Part shown: positions 34,160 through 43,541 of the stretch, piece after piece
Numbering within the stretch: the first letter of the stretch is position 1
How the letters are laid out: each line of letters begins with the position of its first letter
NCBI GenBank assembly: GCA_026415395.1
Contig: JAOAHD010000007.1
Span: 248,001-312,000, forward strand
Length of the DNA stretch: 64,000 nucleotides
From: Candidatus Binatia bacterium
GTDB taxonomy: Bacteria; Desulfobacterota; Binatia; HRBIN30
Direction: 5' to 3'
Program-made: the position numbers and the translations under genes
The notes under the pieces: generated by a model
Database searches by the model: none
What the model saw: only the letters and a program-made list of their open reading frames with translations
What the model was told of the DNA's origin: nothing

Positions 34160-35284
34160 TCAACCGGGCGTGTGCGCGGCCGGTTGTCGTTCTTTCACCT
34201 CGACGGCAGCACCGTCGGTGAGGCGAAATTGTCCTTCGGTGACCACCCATTCGCCGGCGCGGACGCCATCTTTCAACACCACTTCCTGCGCAATCTCGAA
34301 CGCGATTGTCACGGGGCGCACGCGCACTGTGTGATCTCCCTCCAGAGCGAAAACGTAGGGCCCGCTTTGCCCTGCCTGAATGGCCACCCGCGGGACGACG
34401 AGTGCGGCCGGAACCACATCGACGATGAGTTCCACGGGCAGAAATTGGCCGGGCCAGAGCACTTCCGTCTGGTTGTCGAAGTTGGCCTTGAGCAACACCG
34501 TCCCTGTGGAGCGATCTACTTGGTTATCGATGAACTCCACTTTGCCTTCGATCGGCCGCTGAGCGCCTTTGTCGGGGTGAACCTGCGCGATCAGGGCCCC
34601 TTTGGCGAACTGCGCCAGAACCTGTGGCAAATCCGCTTCACCCACGGCAAAGACCACACGAATCGGATGCATTTGTACCAGCGTGGCCAACACCGTGTCG
34701 TTTTTTCTCACGACGTTGCCCGGGTGCACGAGCAACTGGCCAATCCGTCCGGAGGTCGGGGCATGGATGGAGCAATAAGAAAGCTGCAAGCGAGCATCTT
34801 CGATGGCGGCGCGATCGGCGGCCACTGCCGCGCGCAGCGATGCGGCGCGGGCCTGGGCTTGTTCGTTCTCTTCTGCCGACACGAACCCCTGTTCGAACAG
34901 CTCCGCGCGCCGTTTGGCCTCTGCCTCAGCAACGCGCAGGTCCGCCAAGTCGCGTTCCAACGCGGCTTCGCGTTGTTGGAGGAGGGTCTCGAATGGGCGC
35001 GGATCGATGCGGAACAGCAGTGCGCCAGCTTCCACATGGTCGCCCTCGGTAAAGTGGACGGAAAGCAACTGCCCATCCACTTGCGGCGTGAGGCGAACCA
35101 CATGGATCGATTCCACAGTGCCGATCGCTCTGACCGTACGGGGTACCGTACGCTGCGCCACTTGTGTGATGCTCACCGGGGCCGGGGCTTTGCGGCCATC
35201 ATCCTTGGTTGGAGATTGGCAGCCGCTGAGCATCGCGGCTGCGATCACCAGCATCGAGAAATGTCGAGAGAGAAAATCCGTCAC
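34160..35284 (-). CDS. RND efflux adaptor lipoprotein
   Basis: A 374-residue membrane-fusion protein. It has a lipoprotein signal with lipobox LSGC near residues 19-22. The lipoyl halves are VRLTPQVDGQLLSVHFTEGDHVEAG and IHAPTSGRIGQLLVHPGNVV, flanking an alpha-hairpin. It pairs with the RND permease just downstream. The start is GTG 35284, overlapping the TolC stop as GTGA. Confidence 0.92.
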   Translation of the reverse strand: MTDFLSRHFSMLVIAAAMLSGCQSPTKDDGRKAPAPVSITQVAQRTVPRTVRAIGTVESIHVVRLTPQVDGQLLSVHFTEGDHVEAGALLFRIDPRPFETLLQQREAALERDLADLRVAEAEAKRRAELFEQGFVSAEENEQAQARAASLRAAVAADRAAIEDARLQLSYCSIHAPTSGRIGQLLVHPGNVVRKNDTVLATLVQMHPIRVVFAVGEADLPQVLAQFAKGALIAQVHPDKGAQRPIEGKVEFIDNQVDRSTGTVLLKANFDNQTEVLWPGQFLPVELIVDVVPAALVVPRVAIQAGQSGPYVFALEGDHTVRVRPVTIAFEIAQEVVLKDGVRAGEWVVTEGQFRLTDGAAVEVKERQPAAHTPG

Positions 35285-36600
35285 TGCTCGCTCCGTTCTC
35301 CTGAGGAAAGGCGCTGGCCAAGGGAGATCCCAGCTCCGATTGCCCTCTCCACAGCGGCCACCGCGTTCTGATGATCGTACAGCGACTGAACCTCCTGCCC
35401 CCGAGCGGAAACGAACGTCGCCTGTGCGTCCGTCACTTCGATAATGCTACCGACCCCGGTTGCATAGCGTCCTTCTGCCAGCTCCAGGGCTTCGCGCGCT
35501 TGTCGCACAGCCTCGCGGGCCACGTGAATAGTTTTTGCTGCCTCCTCCACACGTAAGACGGCTTGCCTTACCTCGAGGGCGACGGTTTGCCGCAACACTT
35601 CCGCGTCGTGCCGAAGGGCAGCGAGGTTTTGTCTCGCTTCACTCACTTGGCTTACCGTGAGCCCGCCGCGGAACAGGGGCAAAGTAAGCGCGGCCCCGAT
35701 GTTCCAGTTCGGTTGCAGTGGGAACTCTGCCCCTGACCATTGGTATTGCCCCGCGCCCGTTAAAACCGGCAGATGGTTGCGCTCGAGTGCCAGTAGTTGC
35801 TGTTCGGCGGCACGAATTTGCGCTTCCAGGGATTGGATTTCCGGCCTTTGCAACCATGCTTGTTGGACAAGCTCCTCGGCGGACTCGGCTTCGAGGGTAG
35901 TATACGGCACGTCGCGGAGGGCGAAGGTGACAGGTTCGCGCATCCCCATGGCGTTGCGTAAGGTTTCGCGGCCGAGGCGAAGATTGTTCTCCGCACGCAG
36001 GACGTTGAGCTGATTCGTGGCCACTTGCGCTTGCTCGCGCGTCACATCCAGCCGCGGTGCGAGCCCGACGTCGTAGCGGCCCTTGGCGAGTTCCAGATGT
36101 TTCTCGCTCTGGCGAAGTGCTTCCACGGCAACCTCTTGCAGACGCTCAGCCGAAAGGAGTGCAAAGTACGCCTGTTTGACGTTGAAGATCACCGTTTCCT
36201 TCTGGCTGTCGAGGTCGGCCATTGATGCCTCGACTTGCGCTTGTGCCGCTTGGAGGTTGTGAAACGTTTGGCCAAAGTCGAACAAGAGCTGGCTGAAACT
36301 TACGCCCGTGTTGAAGAAGTTGAACGTCTGCGTTGCTGTACCCAAGGTCGTACCGGTTCGCGCGGCCACACTCGTGCTTCGGCGGTTTGCTGCATAAGTG
36401 GCATCGATTTGCGGCAGATAGGCCGACGCCACCTGGCGCGTGCGTTCCTCGGCCGCGCGTACCCGTGCAACCCCCGCGCGCAACGAGGGATGATGCTGCA
36501 ATGCAAGCTCGATGCATTCTTCCAAGCTCTTCGCCTCCTCGGCAAGCACAGAACGGGCGACCATGATGCAGCAGATCAGGACGATGCTCGAGGCTTTCAT
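35281..36600 (-). CDS. TolC-family outer-membrane efflux protein
   Basis: A 439-residue channel protein. A signal peptide (MKASSIVLICCIMVARSVLA) is followed by the family opening LEECIELALQHHPSLRAG and two copies of the long helical repeat, each with Ala/Gln-rich helices. It begins just two bases after the TetR stop, so regulator and channel share a transcript. It probably serves both the RND and the MacAB-like pumps of this operon, as only one channel gene is present. Confidence 0.92.
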   Translation of the reverse strand: MKASSIVLICCIMVARSVLAEEAKSLEECIELALQHHPSLRAGVARVRAAEERTRQVASAYLPQIDATYAANRRSTSVAARTGTTLGTATQTFNFFNTGVSFSQLLFDFGQTFHNLQAAQAQVEASMADLDSQKETVIFNVKQAYFALLSAERLQEVAVEALRQSEKHLELAKGRYDVGLAPRLDVTREQAQVATNQLNVLRAENNLRLGRETLRNAMGMREPVTFALRDVPYTTLEAESAEELVQQAWLQRPEIQSLEAQIRAAEQQLLALERNHLPVLTGAGQYQWSGAEFPLQPNWNIGAALTLPLFRGGLTVSQVSEARQNLAALRHDAEVLRQTVALEVRQAVLRVEEAAKTIHVAREAVRQAREALELAEGRYATGVGSIIEVTDAQATFVSARGQEVQSLYDHQNAVAAVERAIGAGISLGQRLSSGERSEQ

Positions 36601-36602
36601 GA

Positions 36603-37271
36603 CTAACCGTGCGACCGTTCGCGGTCGCTCGCAGCTGGAGGTGCGAGCACGCCGTGGAGAAACAAATCCGTGATAACTTCGGCAGACCGTTCCGCGCTAT
36701 CGCCTGGGGTGCGATAGCGATGGACCCCGCGCAACATACCGAGGAGGGCCTCGGCTGCCAGCCGAACATCGATGTTGCGCATCCGCCCTCGCGCGATGCC
36801 CTCTTCCAATGCGGCCATGAGCAGCCGTGCAAACTGCCGGCGGCGCAAGAGCCAGGAGCGAGTGTCTGGCGTGTTGTGCCGCTCCTCGCTGCGGTGCAGG
36901 AGAAGAAAAAACAGGTCTCGCCCCCAGAAGAAGGCGAGCAGCGCCTTCACCAGAGCTCGCAAGCGTTCCACGGGGTCGTGCTCGGTGCGAGCTACGGACT
37001 CGAGTTCGGCTTGCAACTGATCGATGCCATGGAACAACGCAGCCAGGTACAATTTCTCTTTGTTGGGGAAGTGGCGATACACAGTGCCCTTCGCCACTTT
37101 GGCCTGCATGGCGATGTCCTCCACATGCACTTCGTGGAAAGGCTGGCTGGCGAAGATGGAAATTGCGGCCTCGAGGATCCGATCGCGCAGGCCGGGGATT
37201 GCAGGGCGGCCCCGCGGACAGGGAGCCGCTGGTTTTCGCTTTCGGGACGAAGCCGTTCGGGTGATTGCCAT
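36603..37271 (-). CDS. TetR-family regulator of the first efflux operon
   Basis: A 222-residue regulator. It has a basic, Pro/Arg-rich N-terminal tail and the helix-turn-helix AAISIFASQPFHEVHVEDIAMQAKVAKGTVYRHFPNKEKLY. It is the first gene of the seven-gene efflux operon. An inverted repeat touches its start codon, so local autorepression is likely. Confidence 0.92.
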   Translation of the reverse strand: MAITRTASSRKRKPAAPCPRGRPAIPGLRDRILEAAISIFASQPFHEVHVEDIAMQAKVAKGTVYRHFPNKEKLYLAALFHGIDQLQAELESVARTEHDPVERLRALVKALLAFFWGRDLFFLLLHRSEERHNTPDTRSWLLRRRQFARLLMAALEEGIARGRMRNIDVRLAAEALLGMLRGVHRYRTPGDSAERSAEVITDLFLHGVLAPPAASDRERSHG

Positions 37272-37294
37272 TTAGTGACTCGTGGGTTCACTAA
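37272..37294. promoter_or_regulatory. Inverted-repeat operator candidate of the first efflux operon
   Basis: TTAGTGA at 37272-37278 and TCACTAA at 37288-37294 form perfect 7-base arms with a 9-base spacer. The repeat is immediately upstream of the TetR start codon. Arms of the AGTGA...TCACT type are common among operators of TetR-family efflux regulators. Confidence 0.6.
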
Positions 37295-37505
37295 TTAGGC
37301 CACGGCTCTCGGAGGGGCAAGACACAAGTTTCTACAGGTGCCTGCGGCGAGGCCTTTCACATGGAAGGCGTGCAAGTTCGGAGGGCTGCTGCTGCGGCCG
37401 AGTTAGGGTCGAGCAAGCACGCCGCGTTGGGCACGAACGAAACTAGCGGCGCGACATTCGCCGCTGCGCTGCAACACGAGCAAGCGCAGGGTGGTGCGGC
37501 GGCGC

Positions 37506-39272
37506 TTAAAAGCGCGCCCACCACGAGGGCTTTTCTTCAGCAGGCGGCTCCACGATCACGTTGCGTGCTTGCAGGAGAGTACCCTCTACGCGACGGAGTT
37601 CGGCGAGGTCGGTGTTGTAACGAACGAGGGCCTCCGCCTCGGCAAATTGCGCACGCGTGAGTTGTTCAGTGTAGTCGAGCAGGTCTTTGGTGGTAGCCAA
37701 GCCAACGTCGTAGCGTGCCTTTTGGTTCCGGACATTTTCTTCCGCAGCCAAGCGAGCCACCCGCGTAGCCTCGATCGCTTTGAGATCGCTTTCGAGATTG
37801 GCAATTGCCGTCTTGACCTCCAACGTGACGGCCTCTTGCAGTTGCTGCAGATTCAGGTGCGACTGTTGAAACTGAATGTTCGATTGTGCGTATGCTGCCT
37901 TGGACTGGGCATTCGCTAGTGGGACTTCGATGGTCGCGCCGATGGCGTAGTTGTAAAAACGGCCGTCCGGTAAGAGCGCCAAGGCGTCGCCGTAACCTCC
38001 CACGTACGAAGGGTTGACGCGCACGGGTTGCGGCGGGTCTCCGAACAACACGCGCTGCTCCCGTCCGGAAAGTCCGTTCACGCCGATCCCTGCGACCAAG
38101 TTCAACTGTGGCAGGAGTTGGTTTTCCGCCACCTTGCGTTGCAGGCTTTTGGCGCGCACGTCTGTGCGGGCGGCGGCGAGCTCCGGGCGTTGCTCCAAGG
38201 CGCGCTCCAAGCTGGCTTTGAGGTCGGTCGCGTACGGCTCCACTGTAGGTCGATCTTCGGGGTCAAGGTTCAGAAGCGCCGTAGCCTCCTCGGTCTTAGC
38301 GTTGATGAGCGCGCGCAATTGATCGCGCGCTACGACGACCGCATTGCGAGCACGAATCAGCGCAGCTTCGCGGCTCGCAACGTTGGCTTGTGCCTCGAGA
38401 ACGGCTGTTTGCGGGAGCGCGCCGACGCGAAATTTACCCTCATTTTGCCGCAGAATTTCCCGTGCGAGTTCGAGCCCTTGCTCCTGCACGCGAACATTTT
38501 CCTTCGCCAGCACCAAGCCCCAGTAGGCCCGTTCCACCTGCGCGACCAGATTGGTAATGGACGCGACGTACTGGTGGTAAGCTGCTTGTTGTGTAGCCGT
38601 GGCGATGTCCACGAGCAGCAGCGAGTAGCGCCACCCGAAGTTTTGCAGGAGCGGCTGCACAAGATTGACGCTCAACGAGGTCGTGTACAGGGGAACGAGG
38701 GGATTAGCCAGAGAGGGGTTGGTCAGCCTTCGGTTGTTGCTGAACTGCACGGAAATCTGGCCGCCCGTGAGCAGGGTTTTGCGGATTCCCGCGTTCAATG
38801 TGAAATTTTGGTTGAAGAGCACTGGGGAGCCGCCAGCAAAGAGAAATGTTGTGGCCGGCTGGGTGGCGCGGTCGCGCGTGAGTGTGGCGAAAAAGCGCGG
38901 GTCGAAAGCCGCCCGGGCGCGCCGAACTTCAGCGGCTGCCGCAATGGGATTGAGCCGCTGAACTCGCAGGCCGGTGTTGTTCTCCAAAGCCAGAGCAATG
39001 CATTGTGACAGTGTGGCGGGTTGCATCTTGGCTTCCAACAGTAAGCCGTAATGAGACAGGTCGGTTTCCGCCGCGCGTGCGTCTCCCGGAAGTTCGGCGC
39101 TCCACTGGTCTCGCAGCACTTCGCCGACCCCAGGAATTTGTTCCAGCACCTCCAGGGCATGGAGTGTCGGTGGGGAGACGTCTCGCAGGTCGACGGGCTC
39201 CGCAGCCGAAAGCGACCCGGCCATGCTCAGGCCAAATACCAGCCCGAAAAGTGTCCATGCTGTCCGCCTCAT
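37506..39272 (-). CDS. TolC-family outer-membrane efflux protein of the second operon
   Basis: A 588-residue TolC-type protein, longer than the 440-480 common in the family. A signal peptide (MRRTAWTLFGLVFGLSMAGSLSAA) is followed by about 80 extra residues before the first family motif, LSQCIALALENNTGLRVQ. The two helical repeats follow, the last with KARYDVGLATTKDLLDYTEQL. I chose ATG 39272 because AAGGA-rich sequence precedes it. The gene follows the second RND gene by 37 bases. The lengthened N-terminus may be an extra periplasmic or surface segment. Confidence 0.9.
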   Translation of the reverse strand: MRRTAWTLFGLVFGLSMAGSLSAAEPVDLRDVSPPTLHALEVLEQIPGVGEVLRDQWSAELPGDARAAETDLSHYGLLLEAKMQPATLSQCIALALENNTGLRVQRLNPIAAAAEVRRARAAFDPRFFATLTRDRATQPATTFLFAGGSPVLFNQNFTLNAGIRKTLLTGGQISVQFSNNRRLTNPSLANPLVPLYTTSLSVNLVQPLLQNFGWRYSLLLVDIATATQQAAYHQYVASITNLVAQVERAYWGLVLAKENVRVQEQGLELAREILRQNEGKFRVGALPQTAVLEAQANVASREAALIRARNAVVVARDQLRALINAKTEEATALLNLDPEDRPTVEPYATDLKASLERALEQRPELAAARTDVRAKSLQRKVAENQLLPQLNLVAGIGVNGLSGREQRVLFGDPPQPVRVNPSYVGGYGDALALLPDGRFYNYAIGATIEVPLANAQSKAAYAQSNIQFQQSHLNLQQLQEAVTLEVKTAIANLESDLKAIEATRVARLAAEENVRNQKARYDVGLATTKDLLDYTEQLTRAQFAEAEALVRYNTDLAELRRVEGTLLQARNVIVEPPAEEKPSWWARF

Positions 39273-39309
39273 GTCCTTCCCCTCCTTCCGACAACCGCGT
39301 GGCCGGCAT

Positions 39310-42300
39310 TTACGCTTTTGCACGCCCGTTTGCCAACCCAATCAGGCGATTTCCGCGCGCGCGGAACCAGGCGCGCATCGGCTGCAAAAGGCGCACTTTT
39401 CCAAGGTCGTCGAACAGCGAATAAGCAACTGGCGTGAGAAGCAGGGTGAGGAGCAAGCACAGCGCCTGACCACCGATGATCACTTTGGCCATCGACGCGC
39501 GGGTACTGGAGCCAGGTCCCTGACCCAGCGCGATCGGAATCATGCCTGCAATGAGCATCAGTGTGGTCATCAGGATAGGCCGGAGTCGCACATGGTTGGC
39601 TTCGAGAATGGCGGCATCCCGTTCCATTCCCTGGGCGCGCAGGGTGTTGGTGTAATCGATTTGCAAGATGCCGTTCTTCTTCACGATGCCAAACAACATG
39701 AACAGCCCGAGAACGCTGTAGATGTTGAGCGTTTCGCCCAGCAGCCAAAGCGAAAACAGCGCAAACGGCACGGAGAGCGGCAGCGCCAGCAAGATCGTGA
39801 TCGGATGCAGCAGGCTTTCGAATTGTGCTGCCAAGATCATGTACATGAACAGCAAACTCAAAACGAAAGCAACCGCGAAATTCGACCCCGTCTCGCCGAG
39901 TGCTTTGGCACGGCCTCCGAATTCCGCCTTGTACGTCGGCGGGAGGTCGAGGCCAGCCAAGATTTTTTCGATGTGGGCGATCGCGTCGGACAAAGCCAGA
40001 TTCTCGAGATTGGCCACAACCGTGACCTTCCGCTGCCGGCGAAAGTGGTCGATTTGTGCCGGGCCGAGTTCTTCTCGGAGAGTAGCTACGTTGGCCAGTT
40101 TCACGAGCGAGCCATTTGGGGCCGCGATGGTCAAGTCTCCGAGCGTTTGCGCATCCACCCGATCCGGATGCCGGGCGCGAAGCCAGACGTCGTACTGTTC
40201 TTGATCTTCCTTGTACTTCGTCACCGGCTCGCCCGCGACGTAGGTGCGCAGCGAGGTGGCGATGTCCTCGACGCGCAGGCCGAGATCGGCTGCCTTTTGG
40301 CGGTGGATGTGCACCCGGAGCTCGGGCTGCCGCACGGACAGCGTCGTGTCCACGTCCACAATCCCTGGCACTTTGCGCATGCCTTCCATGAGTCGCCGTG
40401 AGTACTCCTCGAGCTTAGCCAGGCTCGGCCCAGTGAGATCCAATTCGATTTCAGTGTACCGCTGGCCGCCACCCATAAAGAGGTTGATGTTTTGCACACT
40501 GGCGCGGAGGTCGGGGAAGCTTGCAAGAATTTCTCGTGCGCGTTGCATGAGCTCGAACTGCGACACGCTGCGGTGCCGCAAATCGCTGAGCTGCACATAG
40601 ATGGAACCTTCCGTGACCGGCCCCTCGCCAGCACGCAACGTGCCGCTGGCATCGCCAATCGTGGTCAGCAAGTGTTCGACATGGGGAAGCTCCCGGAGCT
40701 TCGCCTCGAGCGCACGCATGGTTTCGTCGGTGCGCGCCAAGCTGTAGCCTTCGGGAGTTTGCACGATCACCTCGAACTCGCTCTGATCATCTTGCGGCAA
40801 AAAGTCTTTGCCCACCATGCGGAAGAGCGGAATCGTCGTGGCAACGGTGAGCACCGAGGCTAACACGATCACCCATCGGTGCTGGAGTGACCAACGAAGC
40901 AGCGCCCCATAACCGCGGTCGATAACCGCATAGAAGCCGCGCTGCCGGCTTCGCATGCCTTTGTGCGGGTTGATCTTGAGAAAGCGGGCGCACAGCATCG
41001 GCGTGAGCGTGAACGACACCAGCAGCGACACCATGATCGCGCAGGCCACCGTGACGCCGTAGCTGTTAAAAAATCGGCCCACGCGGCCTTCCATGAACGC
41101 CACGGGTAAGAAGATGACCACGAGCGACAGCGTGGTTGCCATCACCGCCAAGCTGATCTCTCTCGTGGCAGCGGCTGCGGCGGTGCGAGGCGACAAGCCT
41201 TTCTCTTCCGCGTAGCGGAAAATGTTTTCGAGGACGACCACCGCGTCGTCGATCACGATGCCCGTGGCCAAGACGAGCCCGAGCATCGTGATGTTGTTGA
41301 TCGTGAAGCCGAGCCACCGCATGAGCGTGAAGGTGGCGATGATGGAAGTGGGAATGGCGACGGCAGCAATGAGCGTGGCTCGCCAATTGGCAATGAACAG
41401 GAGCACCGTCAGGCTGACGAGAATTGCGGCCAACACGAGGTGAAATTGCACTTCCTCGATCGAGCGCTCGATAAATCGCGAGTGGTCTTGGACTACTTGC
41501 GTTTTGACATCCGCCGGCAGCACTGGTCGGAGCTCTTCGAGCCGCTTCTTGACGCGTTTGATGACGTCGACTGTGTTTTGCCCGTTTTGTTTGCGAATGA
41601 GGAGGCTTACTGCCGGGTTGCCGTCAAGCCGAGCCAGCGTGCGGGGTTCGACAAAACCGTCGGTCACCGTGGCGACGTCGCCGAGCGTGATGGGTCGGCC
41701 CTGCACGGTGCCGATAATCAACTGGCGAAAATCCTCCACACGCTCCACCCGCCCCATCGTTCGGAGCGTAAGTTCTTTGCTGCCTTGATCGACGTGCCCG
41801 CTCGGGAGCTCGACATTTTGTGCGCGCAGGGCAGAGCGCACCTGGCCGATGGAAAGTCCGTACGCTGCGAGTCGTTGGGTGTCGACGTCGATGTTGATCG
41901 CACGCTCGAGACCGCCCACCAGCGTAACCGAGCCCACTCCGGGCAAGGTTTCCAAGTCTTCCTTGATCAACTTTCGTGCGATCTCCGTGACCTCGCGCAG
42001 GCTGCGCTGGCCGGCCACCGCCAAAGAGAGGATCGGCGAAGCCTCGACGTCGAACTTCATCACCACCGGCGGGTCTGTCCCAGCCGGGAGTTTCGAGGTA
42101 ATTGCCGCGACTTTGTCGCGCACATCCTGCACAGCCGCTTCGCGGTTGCGCTCGAGGTGGAAGATCACCACCACGTGCGACAAGCCTTCTTTGGTCGTGG
42201 AACGGAGCTCTTCGATGCCTTCGATGGTGTTGACGGCTTCTTCGATGACCTTGGTGACGCTCGACTCCATCTCCTCCACGCTTGCGCCCTTGAGCGTGGT

Positions 42301-42444
42301 GTTGACGACGACAATGGGGAAGTCGATGTTGGGGAACAGGTCGACGGAGAGGTGCCGATAAGAAAACAAACCGAGGACCACGAGGAACGCGATTCCCATC
42401 GTGGCCGCCACCGGGCGGCGGATGCAAATCTCAACCAGCTTCAT
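39310..42444 (-). CDS. RND-family efflux permease of the second operon
   Basis: A 1044-residue HAE1-type antiporter. It opens with VEICIRRPVAATMGIAFLVVLGLF, and the proton-relay helix is TGIVIDDAVVVLENI. The C-terminal half repeats the fold. The start overlaps the adaptor stop as ATGA. It differs clearly from the other RND protein in the window, so this is an older paralogue or a separate acquisition rather than a recent duplication. Confidence 0.93.
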   Translation of the reverse strand: MKLVEICIRRPVAATMGIAFLVVLGLFSYRHLSVDLFPNIDFPIVVVNTTLKGASVEEMESSVTKVIEEAVNTIEGIEELRSTTKEGLSHVVVIFHLERNREAAVQDVRDKVAAITSKLPAGTDPPVVMKFDVEASPILSLAVAGQRSLREVTEIARKLIKEDLETLPGVGSVTLVGGLERAINIDVDTQRLAAYGLSIGQVRSALRAQNVELPSGHVDQGSKELTLRTMGRVERVEDFRQLIIGTVQGRPITLGDVATVTDGFVEPRTLARLDGNPAVSLLIRKQNGQNTVDVIKRVKKRLEELRPVLPADVKTQVVQDHSRFIERSIEEVQFHLVLAAILVSLTVLLFIANWRATLIAAVAIPTSIIATFTLMRWLGFTINNITMLGLVLATGIVIDDAVVVLENIFRYAEEKGLSPRTAAAAATREISLAVMATTLSLVVIFLPVAFMEGRVGRFFNSYGVTVACAIMVSLLVSFTLTPMLCARFLKINPHKGMRSRQRGFYAVIDRGYGALLRWSLQHRWVIVLASVLTVATTIPLFRMVGKDFLPQDDQSEFEVIVQTPEGYSLARTDETMRALEAKLRELPHVEHLLTTIGDASGTLRAGEGPVTEGSIYVQLSDLRHRSVSQFELMQRAREILASFPDLRASVQNINLFMGGGQRYTEIELDLTGPSLAKLEEYSRRLMEGMRKVPGIVDVDTTLSVRQPELRVHIHRQKAADLGLRVEDIATSLRTYVAGEPVTKYKEDQEQYDVWLRARHPDRVDAQTLGDLTIAAPNGSLVKLANVATLREELGPAQIDHFRRQRKVTVVANLENLALSDAIAHIEKILAGLDLPPTYKAEFGGRAKALGETGSNFAVAFVLSLLFMYMILAAQFESLLHPITILLALPLSVPFALFSLWLLGETLNIYSVLGLFMLFGIVKKNGILQIDYTNTLRAQGMERDAAILEANHVRLRPILMTTLMLIAGMIPIALGQGPGSSTRASMAKVIIGGQALCLLLTLLLTPVAYSLFDDLGKVRLLQPMRAWFRARGNRLIGLANGRAKA

Positions 42445-43532
42445 CGCCCACCTTCTCCTCCGGCAATCGACTCGCCTTCGGTGTGATCGATTTCCACGAC
42501 CACCCCGGAGTCGAGCTTGCTCAAGCCGGACACAGCGACGGTCTCTCCAGCTTGAATGCCGCGGGTGACCTCGAGCAAACCTTCCGGCAGGCGACGACCA
42601 AGCTCCACTTCACGTGCTTGCGCTCGGTTGTTCTCGATGACGAACACACGCTGCACTCCAGCGAAGGAGATGACCGCTTCTTGCGGGATGCACACTGCCT
42701 GGTCGTCGCTCTTTGTCACGATGGCCGCATTGGCAAAAAATCCGGGCTTGAGTCGCCGCTCAGGATTGGCAACCGAAGCTTCCACGGTGATCGAGCGGTT
42801 TTGGGGGTTCGACGCGGGGCTGATCCGCTCCAGGGTTCCGAAAAACACCTCGTTCGGGTAGGCGTCGACTCGAACCTCCACCGCTTGCGACGCGGCGAGC
42901 TCGGGCGCGAAACGTTCCGGAACATCGCCGCGCAGCTTGAGCGGATGTTCTACGACCAGGGTGAACAGCGGTGTGCCGGGACGCACGTACTCGCCGGCCG
43001 AAACGAACCGACGCGCGACGGCCGCTTCTAAGGGCGAAGTGACCCGCGCATGCTCCACCGTGACCTTGAGCAAGTCCCGTTGCGCTTCTGCCACTTGTAC
43101 GGCCGTGGCCCGGGCTTCGTATTCCTGAGGCGAAATCACTCGCTCGGCGACGAGTTGCCGGGCCCGCTGCTCATCGGCTCGGGCCTTGGCCAGGTTGGCC
43201 TCGGCCTCGCGCAGCCGCGCGCGCCAAGCATCATCGTCGATCTCTAGGAGAACAGCTCCTTGGGCAACGGTGTCCCCCAGGTCAGCCCCGATCCGGCGCA
43301 CCTGGCCCTCGACTTGACTCGCGATGGTGACCTCTTCACGGCCATATAACGTGCCGACAAAGTTCACCGTGCGCTGCACTGGCCGCACGACCGCGCGGGC
43401 CACCCGCACAACAACCCCTTGGGGTGGGGCATCACCGCGCGTGGCGGCCGCACTCTCTGCACCCCCGGCGCGACCGCAGCCAGCGCACACGAGGGCGATC
43501 AGCAAGGGAAACCAGCGAAGGAAAGGTTGCAT
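42441..43532 (-). CDS. RND efflux adaptor lipoprotein of the second operon
   Basis: A 363-residue membrane-fusion protein. The lipobox VCAGC in LLIALVCAGCGRAGG predicts lipidation. Lipoyl motifs are VTIASQVEGQVRRIGADLGDTV and VTSPLEAAVARRFVSAGEYV, with a short hairpin between and a beta-barrel after. It works with the RND permease that overlaps its stop codon. It starts 9 bases after the TetR gene. Confidence 0.92.
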   Translation of the reverse strand: MQPFLRWFPLLIALVCAGCGRAGGAESAAATRGDAPPQGVVVRVARAVVRPVQRTVNFVGTLYGREEVTIASQVEGQVRRIGADLGDTVAQGAVLLEIDDDAWRARLREAEANLAKARADEQRARQLVAERVISPQEYEARATAVQVAEAQRDLLKVTVEHARVTSPLEAAVARRFVSAGEYVRPGTPLFTLVVEHPLKLRGDVPERFAPELAASQAVEVRVDAYPNEVFFGTLERISPASNPQNRSITVEASVANPERRLKPGFFANAAIVTKSDDQAVCIPQEAVISFAGVQRVFVIENNRAQAREVELGRRLPEGLLEVTRGIQAGETVAVSGLSKLDSGVVVEIDHTEGESIAGGEGGR

Positions 43533-43541
43533 ACGTACTCC

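Noticed and set aside
34149-34250. N-terminal extension of the first RND permease
   Set aside because: It overlaps the adaptor gene and reads as Arg/Gly-rich noise; the ATG at 34148 has a good ribosome site and the canonical RND start.
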